The notes under the pieces were generated by a model that was not told where the DNA came from, made no database searches, and was given only the letters and a program-made list of their open reading frames with translations. A DNA stretch of 64,000 bases, taken from the NCBI RefSeq assembly GCF_027942865.1, contig NC_134524.1, positions 3,544,536 to 3,608,535 of the forward strand, read 5' to 3'. The position numbers were made by a program, and so were the translations under genes. Source of the DNA: Odontesthes bonariensis (lineage: Eukaryota; Chordata; Actinopteri; Atheriniformes; Atherinopsidae). Positions within the stretch are counted from its first letter, which is position 1, and each line of letters opens with the position of its first letter. Positions 25,186 through 53,553 of the stretch are shown in pieces.

Positions 25186-25353
25186 ATGCGTCTCTGCGTT
25201 ACAGCCGCGGTCGCCCCGTCCTTTCTCTGCGCCTCCCCGCGGGTACAGAGTGTAACTTCACTCTGACGCCCATGTTGACCACAGTCGGCGACCTGCTGCG
25301 AGACATCGCGGCCGAGGACCCCGGAGTGTACACCGCCGCCCTGATGAACAACG
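25186..25353 (+). CDS. mcub: mcub exon 3: matrix N-terminal domain
   Basis: Reads [35 protein letters not shown] and [18 protein letters not shown]. This aligns without gaps to the start of the MCU/MCUb matrix domain. Acceptor cttag, donor gtaaga. Confidence 0.93.
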
Positions 25354-25462
25354 GTAAGAGATACGAGTCTGAAGAGTCCTCACGAGACATGTCATCAGGT
25401 TACTGTTCTCACCGTTTGGTTAAAGTCCTCGTTAGAAACGATGTCTGAGGCCCGACTCTGAC

Positions 25463-26845
25463 ACAGTTGTTACACAGTTGTTACACAGGTGTTACACAGG
25501 TGTTACACAGGTGTTACAAAGCTGTTACAAAGCTGTTACAAAGGTGTTACACAGTTGTTACACAGTTGTTACACAGTTGTTACAAAGGTGTTACACAGTT
25601 GTTACAAAGGTGTTACAAAGGTGTTACACAGTTGTTACACAGTTGTTACACAGTTGTTACACAGTTGTTACACAGTTGTTACACAGTTGTTACACAGGTG
25701 TTACACAGGTGTTACACAGGTGTTACACAGGTGTTACACAGGTGTTACACATGTGTTACACATATTTTACACATGTGTTACACACTTGTTACACAGGTGT
25801 TACAAAGCTGTTACACAGGTGTTACACAGGTGTTACACAGTTGTTACACAGGTGTTACACAGTTGTTACACAGGTGTTACACAGTTGTTACACAGGTGTT
25901 ACACAGGTGTTACAAAGCTGTTACACATATTTTACACAGGTGTTACAAAGCTGTTACACATATTTTACACAGGTGTTACACAGATGTTACACAGGTGTTA
26001 CAAAGCTGTTACACATATTTTACACAGGTGTTACAAAGCTGTTACACATATTTTACACAGGTGTTACAAAGCTGTTACACATATTTTACAGTTGTTACAC
26101 AGGTGTTACACAGGTGTTACACAGTTGTTACACAGGTGATACACATATTTTACACAGTTGTTACAAAGATGTTCACAGTTGTTACAAAGATGTTCCACAG
26201 TTGTTACACAGTTGTTAGAAAGATGTTACACAGTTGTTACAAAGATGTTACACAGTTGTTACACAGTTGTTACAGCTGTTACAAAGCTGTTACACATGTG
26301 TTACACATATTTTACACAGTTGTTACAAATTTGTTACACATATTTTACAGTTGTTAAAAATTTGTTACAGTTGTTACAAAGGTGTTACACAGTTGTTACA
26401 AAGGTGTTACACAGTTGTTACAAAGGTGTTACACAGTTGTTACAAAGGTGTTACACAGTTGTTACAAAGGTGTTACACAGTTGTTACAAAGGTGTTACAC
26501 AGTTGTTACAGTATATGTTCCACAGGTGCTACACAGGTGTTACACAGGTGTTACAAATTTGTTACACATATGTTATACAGTTGTTACAAATTTGTTACAC
26601 ATATGTTACAAATTTGTTACACATATGTTACAAAGGTGTTACACATTTGTTACAAAGGTGTTACACAGTTGTTACAAAGATGTTACACATGTTACAAAGA
26701 TGTTACACATGTTACAGCTGTTACACAGGTGTTACACATGTGTTACAAATTTGTTACACAGTTGTTACAAAGGTGTTACACAGTTGTTACAAAGATGTTA
26801 CATTTTTTACAAAGGTGTTACACAGTTGTTACACATGTCTTGAAT
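25463..26845. repeat. 11-bp minisatellite in mcub intron 3
   Basis: About 125 units around TGTTACACAGT, with AAAGG, CATGT and ATTTT variants. The period is not a multiple of three and the unit lacks plus-strand stops, so all three plus frames stay open for 150-296 codons. These frames are artefacts. Confidence 0.97.
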
Positions 26846-26916
26846 GTAACAATGAGATGAAGCCATTTTTCAAACTGAATGAATAACAATAAAACTGTGG
26901 TTTTCCCTTTCCTCAG

Positions 26917-27021
26917 ATGGACAGAGAATCTCCTCGTGCACTTCAATGGAAACTGTTCTCAATGAAGACTTCTAGCTCATCATCAATGATGTCACATACA
27001 ACGTGCGCTCACTTGGACAAG
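26917..27021 (+). CDS. mcub: mcub exon 4, contains in-frame TAG
   Basis: Reads DGQRISSCTSMETVLNEDF, stop, LIINDVTYNVRSLGQ. Relatives have DFKLVIN here, so TAG (26973-26975) replaces the conserved Lys. Both splice sites (cctcag, gtagaa) are intact and the phase matches its neighbours. Confidence 0.9.
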
Positions 27022-27123
27022 GTAGAACCCTCCGTATCCACAGGGGGCGCTGTGAGTCTCTATGTAGAATCAGCGGACCCGCTGTAAAGTTTTAATGCTG
27101 TCCACCATGTTTCCCTCCGTCAG

Positions 27124-27281
27124 GCTCCTCCCACGAACACATGTTGGGTCTGAATGACATGAAGTATCTGGTCAGCCTCCTTCACTCAGCCCTGACTCTT
27201 CCTGAGCTGCTGCACGTCAAACACTCGGAGCTGCTGGTCAAACAGGAGACGCTCCGGCAGCAGCTGCAGCCGCTGGAGAAG
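27124..27281 (+). CDS. mcub: mcub exon 5: coiled coil
   Basis: Encodes [17 protein letters not shown] and a heptad-like helix ending [10 protein letters not shown], as in MCUb. The donor GTCCTG is weak and runs into a CTAATG repeat. The 87-bp intron that follows is in frame and free of stops, so retention would add 29 residues. Confidence 0.82.
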
Positions 27282-27368
27282 GTCCTGCTAATGCTAATGC
27301 TAATGCTAATGCTGCTGTGGGCTCACCAAACTGGGCTGAACTCACTTTCCTCTCAAACCCAAACACAG

Positions 27369-27475
27369 GTGAGAGTCCAGATGGCAAAGAAGGCGGAGAC
27401 CAGAGCGACCATGCTGGGGTGGGCGGGGCTTGGCTACCTGTCGCTGCTGGGAGGATTCCTGGGATACCTCACCTA
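27369..27475 (+). CDS. mcub: mcub exon 6: membrane helix 1
   Basis: Reads [20 protein letters not shown] then [15 protein letters not shown]. It ends TA before gtaatc. With the first base of exon 7 this gives TAG where relatives have Trp (LTW). Confidence 0.88.
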
Positions 27476-27550
27476 GTAATCACAGCACATACACACACTT
27501 TCAACTTTCTGCGCTCGTGTCAGGTCAGATGAAATGTTTTTGTGTGTCAG

Positions 27551-27647
27551 GTATGTGTTTGCCTGGGACGTCATGGAGCCGGTCACCTTCTTCATCTCCT
27601 GCACCACCAGCATGATCTTCTTCGGCTACTACATCCTCACCAAGCAG
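27551..27647 (+). CDS. mcub: mcub exon 7: pore motif and membrane helix 2
   Basis: Reads [16 protein letters not shown] then [16 protein letters not shown]. The DVME acidic motif and helix 2 are kept. Val before FAW is the MCUb-type residue. Donor gtgtgt. Confidence 0.92.
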
Positions 27648-27769
27648 GTGTGTGTCCTGTCTCTGTGAGGACCTGGTTCCAGTGCGGTTCAGGTCGGGGT
27701 TGTGTCATCGTGTTGTTTCGGAGCAAATCTGTTTGTCCGGGTCGTGGTGGGCAACAGGGCAGGCAGGAA

Positions 27770-27846
27770 TCCCCAGACCTCCCTCTCCTCAGCCACCTCC
27801 TCCAGCTCTTCCAGGGGGGTTTCCCAAGCCCCCCGGAGAGAGATAT
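27770..27846 (-). mobile_element. Small LINE fragment
   Basis: The minus strand encodes PLEELEEVAEEREVWGFLPA, related to the LINE tail at 2278-2552. It abuts the MITE at 27849. Confidence 0.6.
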
Positions 27847-27848
27847 GG

Positions 27849-28425
27849 GCTGTGTTCGAAACCGCATACTTCCATACTGCATACTCATCGATCAGACAGT
27901 ATGCAGAGCGTTTACCCACAATGCATTTCGCTCCTGCCTGAGCCGAAATCTGCCGGCCTGAAGCTGATTTCCCTTAAGCTCTAAACTCTGTAAACTTTAG
28001 GAACATTTGAAACATTTTCAGGTGAGAAAGTAGTCGTTTAGACCCCCAACGTGTTGAAAACCTGACAAAATACCGGCTGTTTACAATTTTGTTCCCACGA
28101 ATTCGGCGCTACTAAAGCTAGCCGCAGTGAGCAACGCACTTCTGGTTATTTTCACAAAATAAAATAGCCGTTGCCTTTTATCATAGGGAAAGCCATAACG
28201 ATACAATCGGTGCTTTTGTTTTGAAAATAGGAAGTGAACCTACCCTCGTTGTAGCTAGCTTGAAACTGCCGTTTTGACAGGAAATGACGATCGGCGACGT
28301 CACGTTACGTTGCATCTTGGGTAGTTTGAGTATGAGCAGTAACCTCATGATGCATACCCAACATTTCGCTTACTCAAACTCGCTTACTAACTCAAAAAGT
28401 TAGTAGGAGTAGTAGGAGTAACAGC
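27849..28425. mobile_element. MITE of the GCTGTGTTCGAAACC family, copy 1
   Basis: About 577 bp in mcub intron 7. It is the inverse-orientation relative of the copy at 62832-63446; shared stretches include AATGCATTTCGCTCC and GCAACGCACTTC. Its right end is eroded (AACAGC). Near-matching 5-bp flanks TATGG and CATGG. Confidence 0.8.
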
Positions 28426-29768
28426 CATGGTGTCTCCATCTGGTCCTGGTCTGCCCTGAGGCCTCCTTCCAGCAGGCTCATCTAAAACACAGTCCCAGGG
28501 AGCGTCTGGAAGTTCGTTTATATGCTCATATTGTGAGCTTTGAGTGTCTTTCTGGGGACAAAACAACCTGCAACTGTCTGTTAGGTTGAGGCTCAGATTG
28601 GTTTGATATCGTTTAGATTTAAAAAAGTCTTCCAAATGATACGATCACACAGGCTCTTTATTCACACCCTTAAAAACTACTCATAATGGCGCCCTTTAAA
28701 CTACATTTATGCTCGTTCGAGACCAACACATGACCAAGGTTTTTATCACCTCTGAGTTTCGTTCAGTTGGTGAACGGTTTCTTTTATACATGGATGGGCA
28801 CAACCGTTTTACATTTTCCTCATTTTTTAATTCTTGATTACTCAATAATTATTTAACTCGATCATAAAATGTTATTTTGCAGTTCAGAGTGTAAATATAA
28901 ACTTGTGGACAATGAAAGCTGACAATATTTCTGAAGGATCTTGCCTGATTTTTCCATGCTGGTTGTGTTTCTGCTCTCCTAATCTGACGATACCAGCAGC
29001 AACAAAGAGTTTAACTGTTTGCATTATGTGGGCACTGCAGATACTTTGCCAGCTTTGGGGTTCCTGGGACCTCGCTTAGGTACAACTTACCGGCTTGTTA
29101 TCTTTTATTAGGAGCTCGACCGCCAAACAAACCTGCTTTCTGTCCCCTGGTTGCACAGAAACCTGTCTGTAACAACACTTCTGTCACTTCCAGGTTGAGT
29201 TTGGACGGTCATATCACATGGTTACAGTTGGAAAAGGATCACGTTTAAGCTTAAATACATTCTTTTTGCAATGAGAGCGTCATGGACACCAGTTGGCAAC
29301 ATGTAAACCTAACAGGTTATCTTTATCACCTTCTGGTTGGGTGTAGTTGGTTTCACCTGGTTAGGACCAGAGTGCAGTTACTATTCTGACCACTAGATGT
29401 CACATGTTGTTCAAACGTGGTTAAAAGGCTGTTTCAGCCTGCAGGAACAGATGAATCATTGGGATGTTTGAGGGGGAGGAAAGTTTTTTTTAGATTTAGA
29501 TGAAGGTAAGTTTGGGTTTTTATTTGGTTTCGGGTCAGATTTTATTATGTTTAAGGGGGATTATTGTGAAGTTTGAGTGATGTTACACAGGAACTTTTCA
29601 GATTCTTAAAAATACTTAATTCAGCTTTAATTTGTCATAAAATATATTGAATTCATATTGAAGTAAGTCTTGAAATGCTGGAAATTTCAGTGATCAGTAA
29701 AGTTTGGTTTTCGTTGGAATAAAGTTGCACTCTGCTTAGTTTTAGGTTGGATTTAGGTTATTATTATT
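28426..29768. other. Rest of mcub intron 7, nothing recognised
   Basis: AT-rich single-copy intron sequence without coding or repeat signals that I can name. Confidence 0.5.
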
Positions 29769-30376
29769 TAGGGTTGGGCAACGATTAAAATGTTTAATCT
29801 AATTAATCACGATTAATCGCATTTGTACGCAATATAGCTTTTAGCATTTAGTTTTATTTTAAATGTGCTGCCATATGAATGAAAGTGCCATAACATTTGT
29901 TGTGCAAACACACTTTTAACATCAGCATCTTTCTGTAGTTTTTATGTAGAAGCCTCGCTCCACTGTCTGTTTCCTTGAATGACTTGCTGCTATCAGTTGT
30001 GTGTTTTGCCTTTAAGTGATATTTTAGACTGGAACTACTACGCTGAGAAGACAATTCAACTTGGCAGAGTTTACAGATGACTTTGGTTCTGTCGACTCCG
30101 CCGTCTGGAAGAACTTTGAAATGAAAATGCACGAGTAAAAGTTCCGTACCCTTCTCCAGGTTTGGTGGATCCGCCGATTACTTTCTTTTCCGGTTCCACA
30201 GCAGACAGCAGCAGACTTTTACAAAATAAAAGCCTGTGAGCAACAGACTTTTACAATAATAAAATTAATTTTAAAAAAAAATAAAAAAAACTGCGTTAAT
30301 GTGCGATAAAATATTCATCGGCGTTAAATAATTAACGAGTTAACGCGATAATAACGAGTTAACTCGCCCAGCCCTA
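29769..30376. mobile_element. BED-type hAT deletion derivative, copy B
   Basis: Termini TAGGGTTGGGCAACG and CTCGCCCAGCCCTA. Flanks TTATTATT and GTATTATT agree at 7 of 8 positions. On the minus strand 29854-30132 encodes a BED zinc finger (VICKLCQVELSS then LKYHLKAKHT), followed by stops. It is a transposase N-terminal remnant in mcub intron 7. Confidence 0.9.
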
Positions 30377-30455
30377 GTATTATTATTATTTATGTATTAA
30401 GTTATAGAGAATCAGGTGAACATGTGAACTAACTTTGACTTCTGTGTGTTTGCAG

Positions 30456-30572
30456 GATTTCGCCTTTCCAGAGGTGAGGGATCGTAACTTCCTCCACCAC
30501 TTTTACAAGACAGCGTCACTTCAGAAATTTGATGTTCGAAAGTACAACGAGCTGAAAGACGAGCTGGCCAAG
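30456..30572 (+). CDS. mcub: mcub exon 8, donor lost
   Basis: Reads [39 protein letters not shown], 39 codons, as in the MCUb C-terminal region. The next bases are ATGACG, not GT. Read-through would add an unrelated tail ending at 30824. Confidence 0.9.
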
Positions 30573-30735
30573 ATGACGAAAGCAGATTTCTCTGTTTTAT
30601 ACTCAAATGTTTTTCAAAGAGGAGATGAAATGTTGCACACAAACACGATGATGCTTCCACAGACGGCTGCTCTGAGACTCACACCTGATCTAAATCAAAG
30701 CAGGAAGCGTCACCTACCTGTGGGTTTGTGTTCAG

Positions 30736-30807
30736 GTGGACGGCGATCTCAGGAGGCTGAGGAGCGCCTTGAGGCTGCAGCTGTCCGTGGATCAGATCCA
30801 GCCTTAA
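30736..30807 (+). CDS. mcub: mcub exon 9 (last)
   Basis: After acceptor gtgttcag it reads [26 protein letters not shown], the expected C-terminal helix. It would join exon 8 in phase if that donor worked. Confidence 0.85.
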   Translation: MDGDLRRLRSALRLQLSVDQIQP

Positions 30808-31070
30808 TATCTCACCTTTTGTGACTTTAAACATCATGTTTGCACTTTTTATGAAAACACTTTTACATTTTGTCTTTAATGAAAACAAGAGAAAAAAATC
30901 TTTAAACGTTCTTAACCTGCATTGTTGTGTTTTCTTCTCTACTGTCTCTTTAAATCCTTCAATATATGTTACAAACATGAGTATTTATGTTGCAGAATGG
31001 ATCATTTCTGATACCTTAGCGGTTAACGGATACCTTTATGTGCTGCCGTAAACTTTTCTTTTAAAGGGGA

Positions 31071-31626
31071 ACTCCGGGGCATTTGAAGCGTGTTTCCATT
31101 GCTAGAGGTTGTCAAATACTGATAGTAGGACACAGACAGGTGCAAATCTGCGCTCCCTGTGTGGAGATCGCGCTGTTCGCTCAGCCTGTCATGCGAGGCT
31201 AATACGTGGTGGCTAGGGGCAACTGCGTTCAAGTATTTAAAACATTACAACAATATTACTGGGCATGCATTGTTGTAATGTTTTAAATACTTGAACGCAG
31301 TTTTTCTAGAGAATATAATTGTTTTCTATATGGGATTATCGTCCATCGACTCTTTTGGGCTTTCACATGCGCGAGCGTACAACTAACCGGTGAGTGACAT
31401 GCTGTTTATAAAGTTGTTTTGTAACGTCCCCATGCCAGTAATGTGAGAACCATGCATATGGTTTTGTATTTGGTTAGCATGACGGGCTGCGCGAACAGCG
31501 CGAACAGCGCGAACAGCGCGATCTCCACACGGAGCGCAGATTTGCACCTCTCTGTGTCCTACTATCAGTATTTGACAACCTCTAGCAATGGAAACGCGCT
31601 TCAAATGCCCCGGAGTTCCCCTTTAA
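31071..31626. mobile_element. Foldback MITE flanked by TTAA
   Basis: Ends TTAA-AGGGGAACTCCGGGG and CCCCGGAGTTCCCCT-TTAA. Long inverted arms contain AGGTTGTCAAATACTGAT and its inverse. A second, perfect 32-bp hairpin (31223-31254 with 31269-31300) is nested inside. Confidence 0.85.
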
Positions 31627-32030
31627 GTCCAGTTTCGCAGATTATAGGTTGTACCAGAGAGTCTCTATTATGAGGAGAGGGAAAACTGGCGGCTATTTCC
31701 GGGTGGTACTGCACTCTGGGGGCGCCAACGAAGCAGTGCAGAGCACGCCGAACTCTATGGTGGTACTATGAAATCCACCTTAGATCCAGCCATTGCTTTG
31801 GATATGATTTTTTATATTTTTTCATTTTAATTTTCCTAAAGGCAGGATAAATTATCCTTTCAAACGGCACTTGGTTTGATTTTTTTAGACTCACTAGATT
31901 TGTTTAAAATACACATTTATTGTCAGTATTGCATCCCGAGTGACGTCACGCATGTGGCATCACTTTACGGCATGGTCAGTCCTAGCGCTGAGCTAGCAGA
32001 GAGGGGTTAGCTCAAATAGTTACAGATTTC

Positions 32031-32476
32031 AGCACAGCCCTTTTACATACTCTCTGACTAGCCTCTGGTTTAGCTTTGGTTGTTGTTAGCGGCACCAGGT
32101 TAGCACTCTGGCACAGTGGATGAGTGCCGTAAAGCAGCCGGTCGTAATCAGCCGTGCGTTCTTTAGATTCCGTTAGCTAGATGCTAGCGGATACTGACTC
32201 GCAAATGCCAGACCTGTAAGAAAACAGAAAGCTATAACTCCCAGGTTATTGTACTTTCGATATAAATCCACATCCCTCTGTCAGAAATCACAATATTATT
32301 TTCAGGTTTCAGCCGCTAGCGGGGACATTTTTTGAGTTATTAGCGCCAGCCCTATGGAAAATGGTCATTCTGCACTCGCTCGCCAGCGCCCCCAGAGAAA
32401 ATCAACTGAACTGCAGCCAAATTTTTTATAATGGGGCGAATAGGAAGTGGAACGGCTGTCTGTAAAAGGGCTGTGG
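32031..32476. mobile_element. Probable MITE with inverted ends
   Basis: AGCACAGCCCTTTTACA at the left is mirrored by TGTAAAAGGGCTGTG at the right. No open frame. It lies between mcub and cfi. Confidence 0.55.
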
Positions 32477-32701
32477 TTGTACCTTTAAAATCATCTGTGC
32501 TGTCTTCCAATGTTTCTGGTTAAAATGCATCACCTGAATGTCTCTTTTTTACCTTTAAAAAGCCAACTACCTCCCCGTATTAACCAAATATTTGCCCCTG
32601 CCGTGCACATCAAACTACATTTTAAAAACAGATTGCATATAAATTGCAGGACATTTAAACTAAAATCAGTATTTATTGAACCGTACCAACAGGAGCAAAC
32701 T

Positions 32702-32707
32702 TTTATT
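32702..32707 (-). terminator. cfi: cfi poly(A) signal candidate
   Basis: Minus-strand AATAAA, about 130 nt after the cfi stop codon. Confidence 0.55.
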
Positions 32708-32752
32708 TGTATTTTACTGGTTACAAACTGGTGATTTAATACCAATACAAAC

Positions 32753-32758
32753 AATAAA
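32753..32758 (+). terminator. Plus-strand AATAAA, possible mcub 3' end
   Basis: The hexamer lies inside the cfi 3' UTR on the opposite strand, about 1.9 kb after the mcub stop. If used, the two convergent transcripts would overlap. Confidence 0.25.
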
Positions 32759-32835
32759 ACCAGGTTTTAGTCACATAAAACAGGGAAAACCTCTGTCAGC
32801 ACTCAGAGAACTGAAAGAGGGAGTCCTTCGTGTTA

Positions 32836-51865
<19,030 letters not shown>

Positions 51866-52587
51866 GACTACAGCTGATGAGTGTCGTTCACCTCATCAGG
51901 AAGCAGATCTTTTCTCTGTGAGAGCCCCGCCGACAGTCTGATATCTCTTCTCCCCGCTGATCAATCATTAGCCAGTCTTCTCAGTGTGCACACATGAGTC
52001 TTTAACCTTGTTTGATCGGCTTATTGTGTACTGTAATGTAACAGAGCAAAGAGAAGGGGAGAGGGGGGGTCCAGAATCCTGTCAACACACAAATATGCAA
52101 TAGTTGTACCATTTCTCCTTCGAGATCATTTCACCCTTTTCAACAGGTCTTATTGAGGTCTTTGAGACTTTAAGCCCAGCGGCTCTCCGTCTGAGCCCCG
52201 TTTTAACACCTCTTAGCTAACAGCCTGTTTTAATGGTGGAGTCTTAGCAACTCAGCTCAGCGTTTACATACATTAAATGTCATCAAACATAATGAAGCTG
52301 TTCCTCCAGTCAGACCAAAAACACTCCAGCTCTACATACAGATACAGAGAGTTCCTCTGTTGATCCCAGAGGGAAACAGGTTAGCATGTAGCTGTAAGCT
52401 AGCAGCAGATGCTAGCAAACAACTCATCAATAGTGATGGACCAAGCCGCAGATGTAACTCGTAGTGATGCATGTGTACCGTTATCAGAATGTAACATGTA
52501 CAAGTGCAATCCTCATCAGTGCATGGACCAGCAGGAAATGATAAATAATCTCGAAAACAGGTTCAAAGTTAAGTTGAAACAGATCCC
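51866..52587. other. cfi 5' flank
   Basis: Intergenic sequence upstream of the cfi start. No promoter element identified with confidence. Confidence 0.4.
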
Positions 52588-53021
52588 TTAAAGGGACAGT
52601 TCGCCTCTTCTGACATGAAGCTGTATGACATCCCATATCAGCAACATCATTTATGAACATCTTCTTACCCCCTGCTGCGTCCTGTGAGCAGAGTTCCAGC
52701 CTCGTTTTGGTGTTGATGAAGGTAGTCCGGCTAGTTGGCTGGGGTTTAAAAAATAAAGCGTTTTGCTTCTCAGAACAATATGCGTTCAACAGAGTAATAC
52801 ATTTGCATCACAAAATGGTTCTCCAGGAAAAAGTCAGACCTCACAATCGCTTGGCCCTATTTTCTCTCCCTTCGTATCACTGCCTGCTGCCGACAGCCGC
52901 GCCTGTTACGGTGTTTGCTGCTCGGTCTGCACTTCGGTCTGCACAGCAGGCAGTGATACGAAGGGAGAGAAAATAGGGCCAAGCGATTGTGAGGTCTGAC
53001 TTTTTCTGGACGGACGATTTT
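52588..53021. mobile_element. Foldback MITE, truncated copy 3
   Basis: Starts TTAA-AGGGACAGTTCGCCTC (TTAA 52588-52591) and follows copy 1 through its centre, but breaks off after GATTTTGTGAT; the second terminus is missing. Confidence 0.82.
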
Positions 53022-53074
53022 GTGATTATTTTAATGTTGAGACATTTTTATTCCGAGGTGAAAAAACGGAGCAC

Positions 53075-53553
53075 TTAAAGGCGGGGTAGGGGATCTTTTT
53101 CTGGAACATTTTTTTACATATTGCTTGAAATACTCTTCACACCCCCATTGCAACCAATTAATTAGAAGTTTTGACACAAATATGAAAAGTTTTAGTGGCC
53201 TCTAGAACGTACAATCTAGGAAAAACAGTATCCAATCATTGTGAACGGACCGTTCACAATGATTGACAATGATTTTTACGCGCCCAGAAGCTTGGCAGGA
53301 AGCTAAACTAGAGCCAACTTGGCTAGCACCTAGCATTATCGTATAGTTAGCATAACCTAAATACTAAATACGGCAACGATTGATGCTTGCTGTCAGAACA
53401 GCGCTCGTGCACCTCGTGCTCGTGCGCGTTCATGTACTCTAGAGGCGTGCCTTCGGGGGAAAGTGAAGAAAAGGGTTGGGACTTTTTACCGGTGTATTTT
53501 CAAAATGCAGCTTCGCTGGACTCAAAATCCAGGATCTCCTACTCTACCTTTAA
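53075..53553. mobile_element. MITE flanked by TTAA, different family
   Basis: Ends TTAA-AGGCGGGGTAGGGGATC and GATCTCCTACTCTACCT-TTAA. Contains a perfect 15-bp-arm palindrome at 53234-53264. No open frame. Confidence 0.82.

Larger units (their letters stand above)
23945..30807 (+). pseudogene. mcub: mcub (MCUb, mitochondrial calcium uniporter regulatory subunit), apparently inactivated
   Basis: MCUb is an inner-membrane paralogue of the uniporter pore MCU that lowers calcium uptake. Nine exons join in phase to 315 codons (human MCUB is about 336). In order: an Arg-rich mitochondrial targeting leader (MFASRSFCRFGFSFPRIRIYK, 21 aa), the matrix domain with [17 protein letters not shown], a coiled coil ([17 protein letters not shown]), membrane helix 1, the pore motif as WDVMEP (WDIMEP in relatives), membrane helix 2 ([17 protein letters not shown]) and the C-terminal helix. 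Val223 sits where MCU has the acidic residue ahead of WDIME, which identifies MCUb rather than MCU. Three lesions break it: TAG at codon 117 (26973-26975), TAG at codon 221 across the exon 6/7 junction, and AT instead of GT at the exon 8 donor (30573). Untested alternatives: an allele or an assembly error. A first non-coding exon may lie upstream, because an acceptor precedes the ATG. Confidence 0.88.

Noticed and set aside
25467..26886. Overlapping 150-296-codon frames resembling a repeat protein
   Set aside because: They come from an 11-bp minisatellite with no plus-strand stops; all three frames read alike and the region is mcub intron 3.
26973..27551. Recoding of the mcub stops as selenocysteine
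   Set aside because: Both stops are TAG, not TGA, and the aligned residues are Lys and Trp.
29854..30132. BED zinc-finger gene
   Set aside because: Lies within hAT termini, is short, and recurs at 35658-35978; a transposase remnant rather than a host gene.
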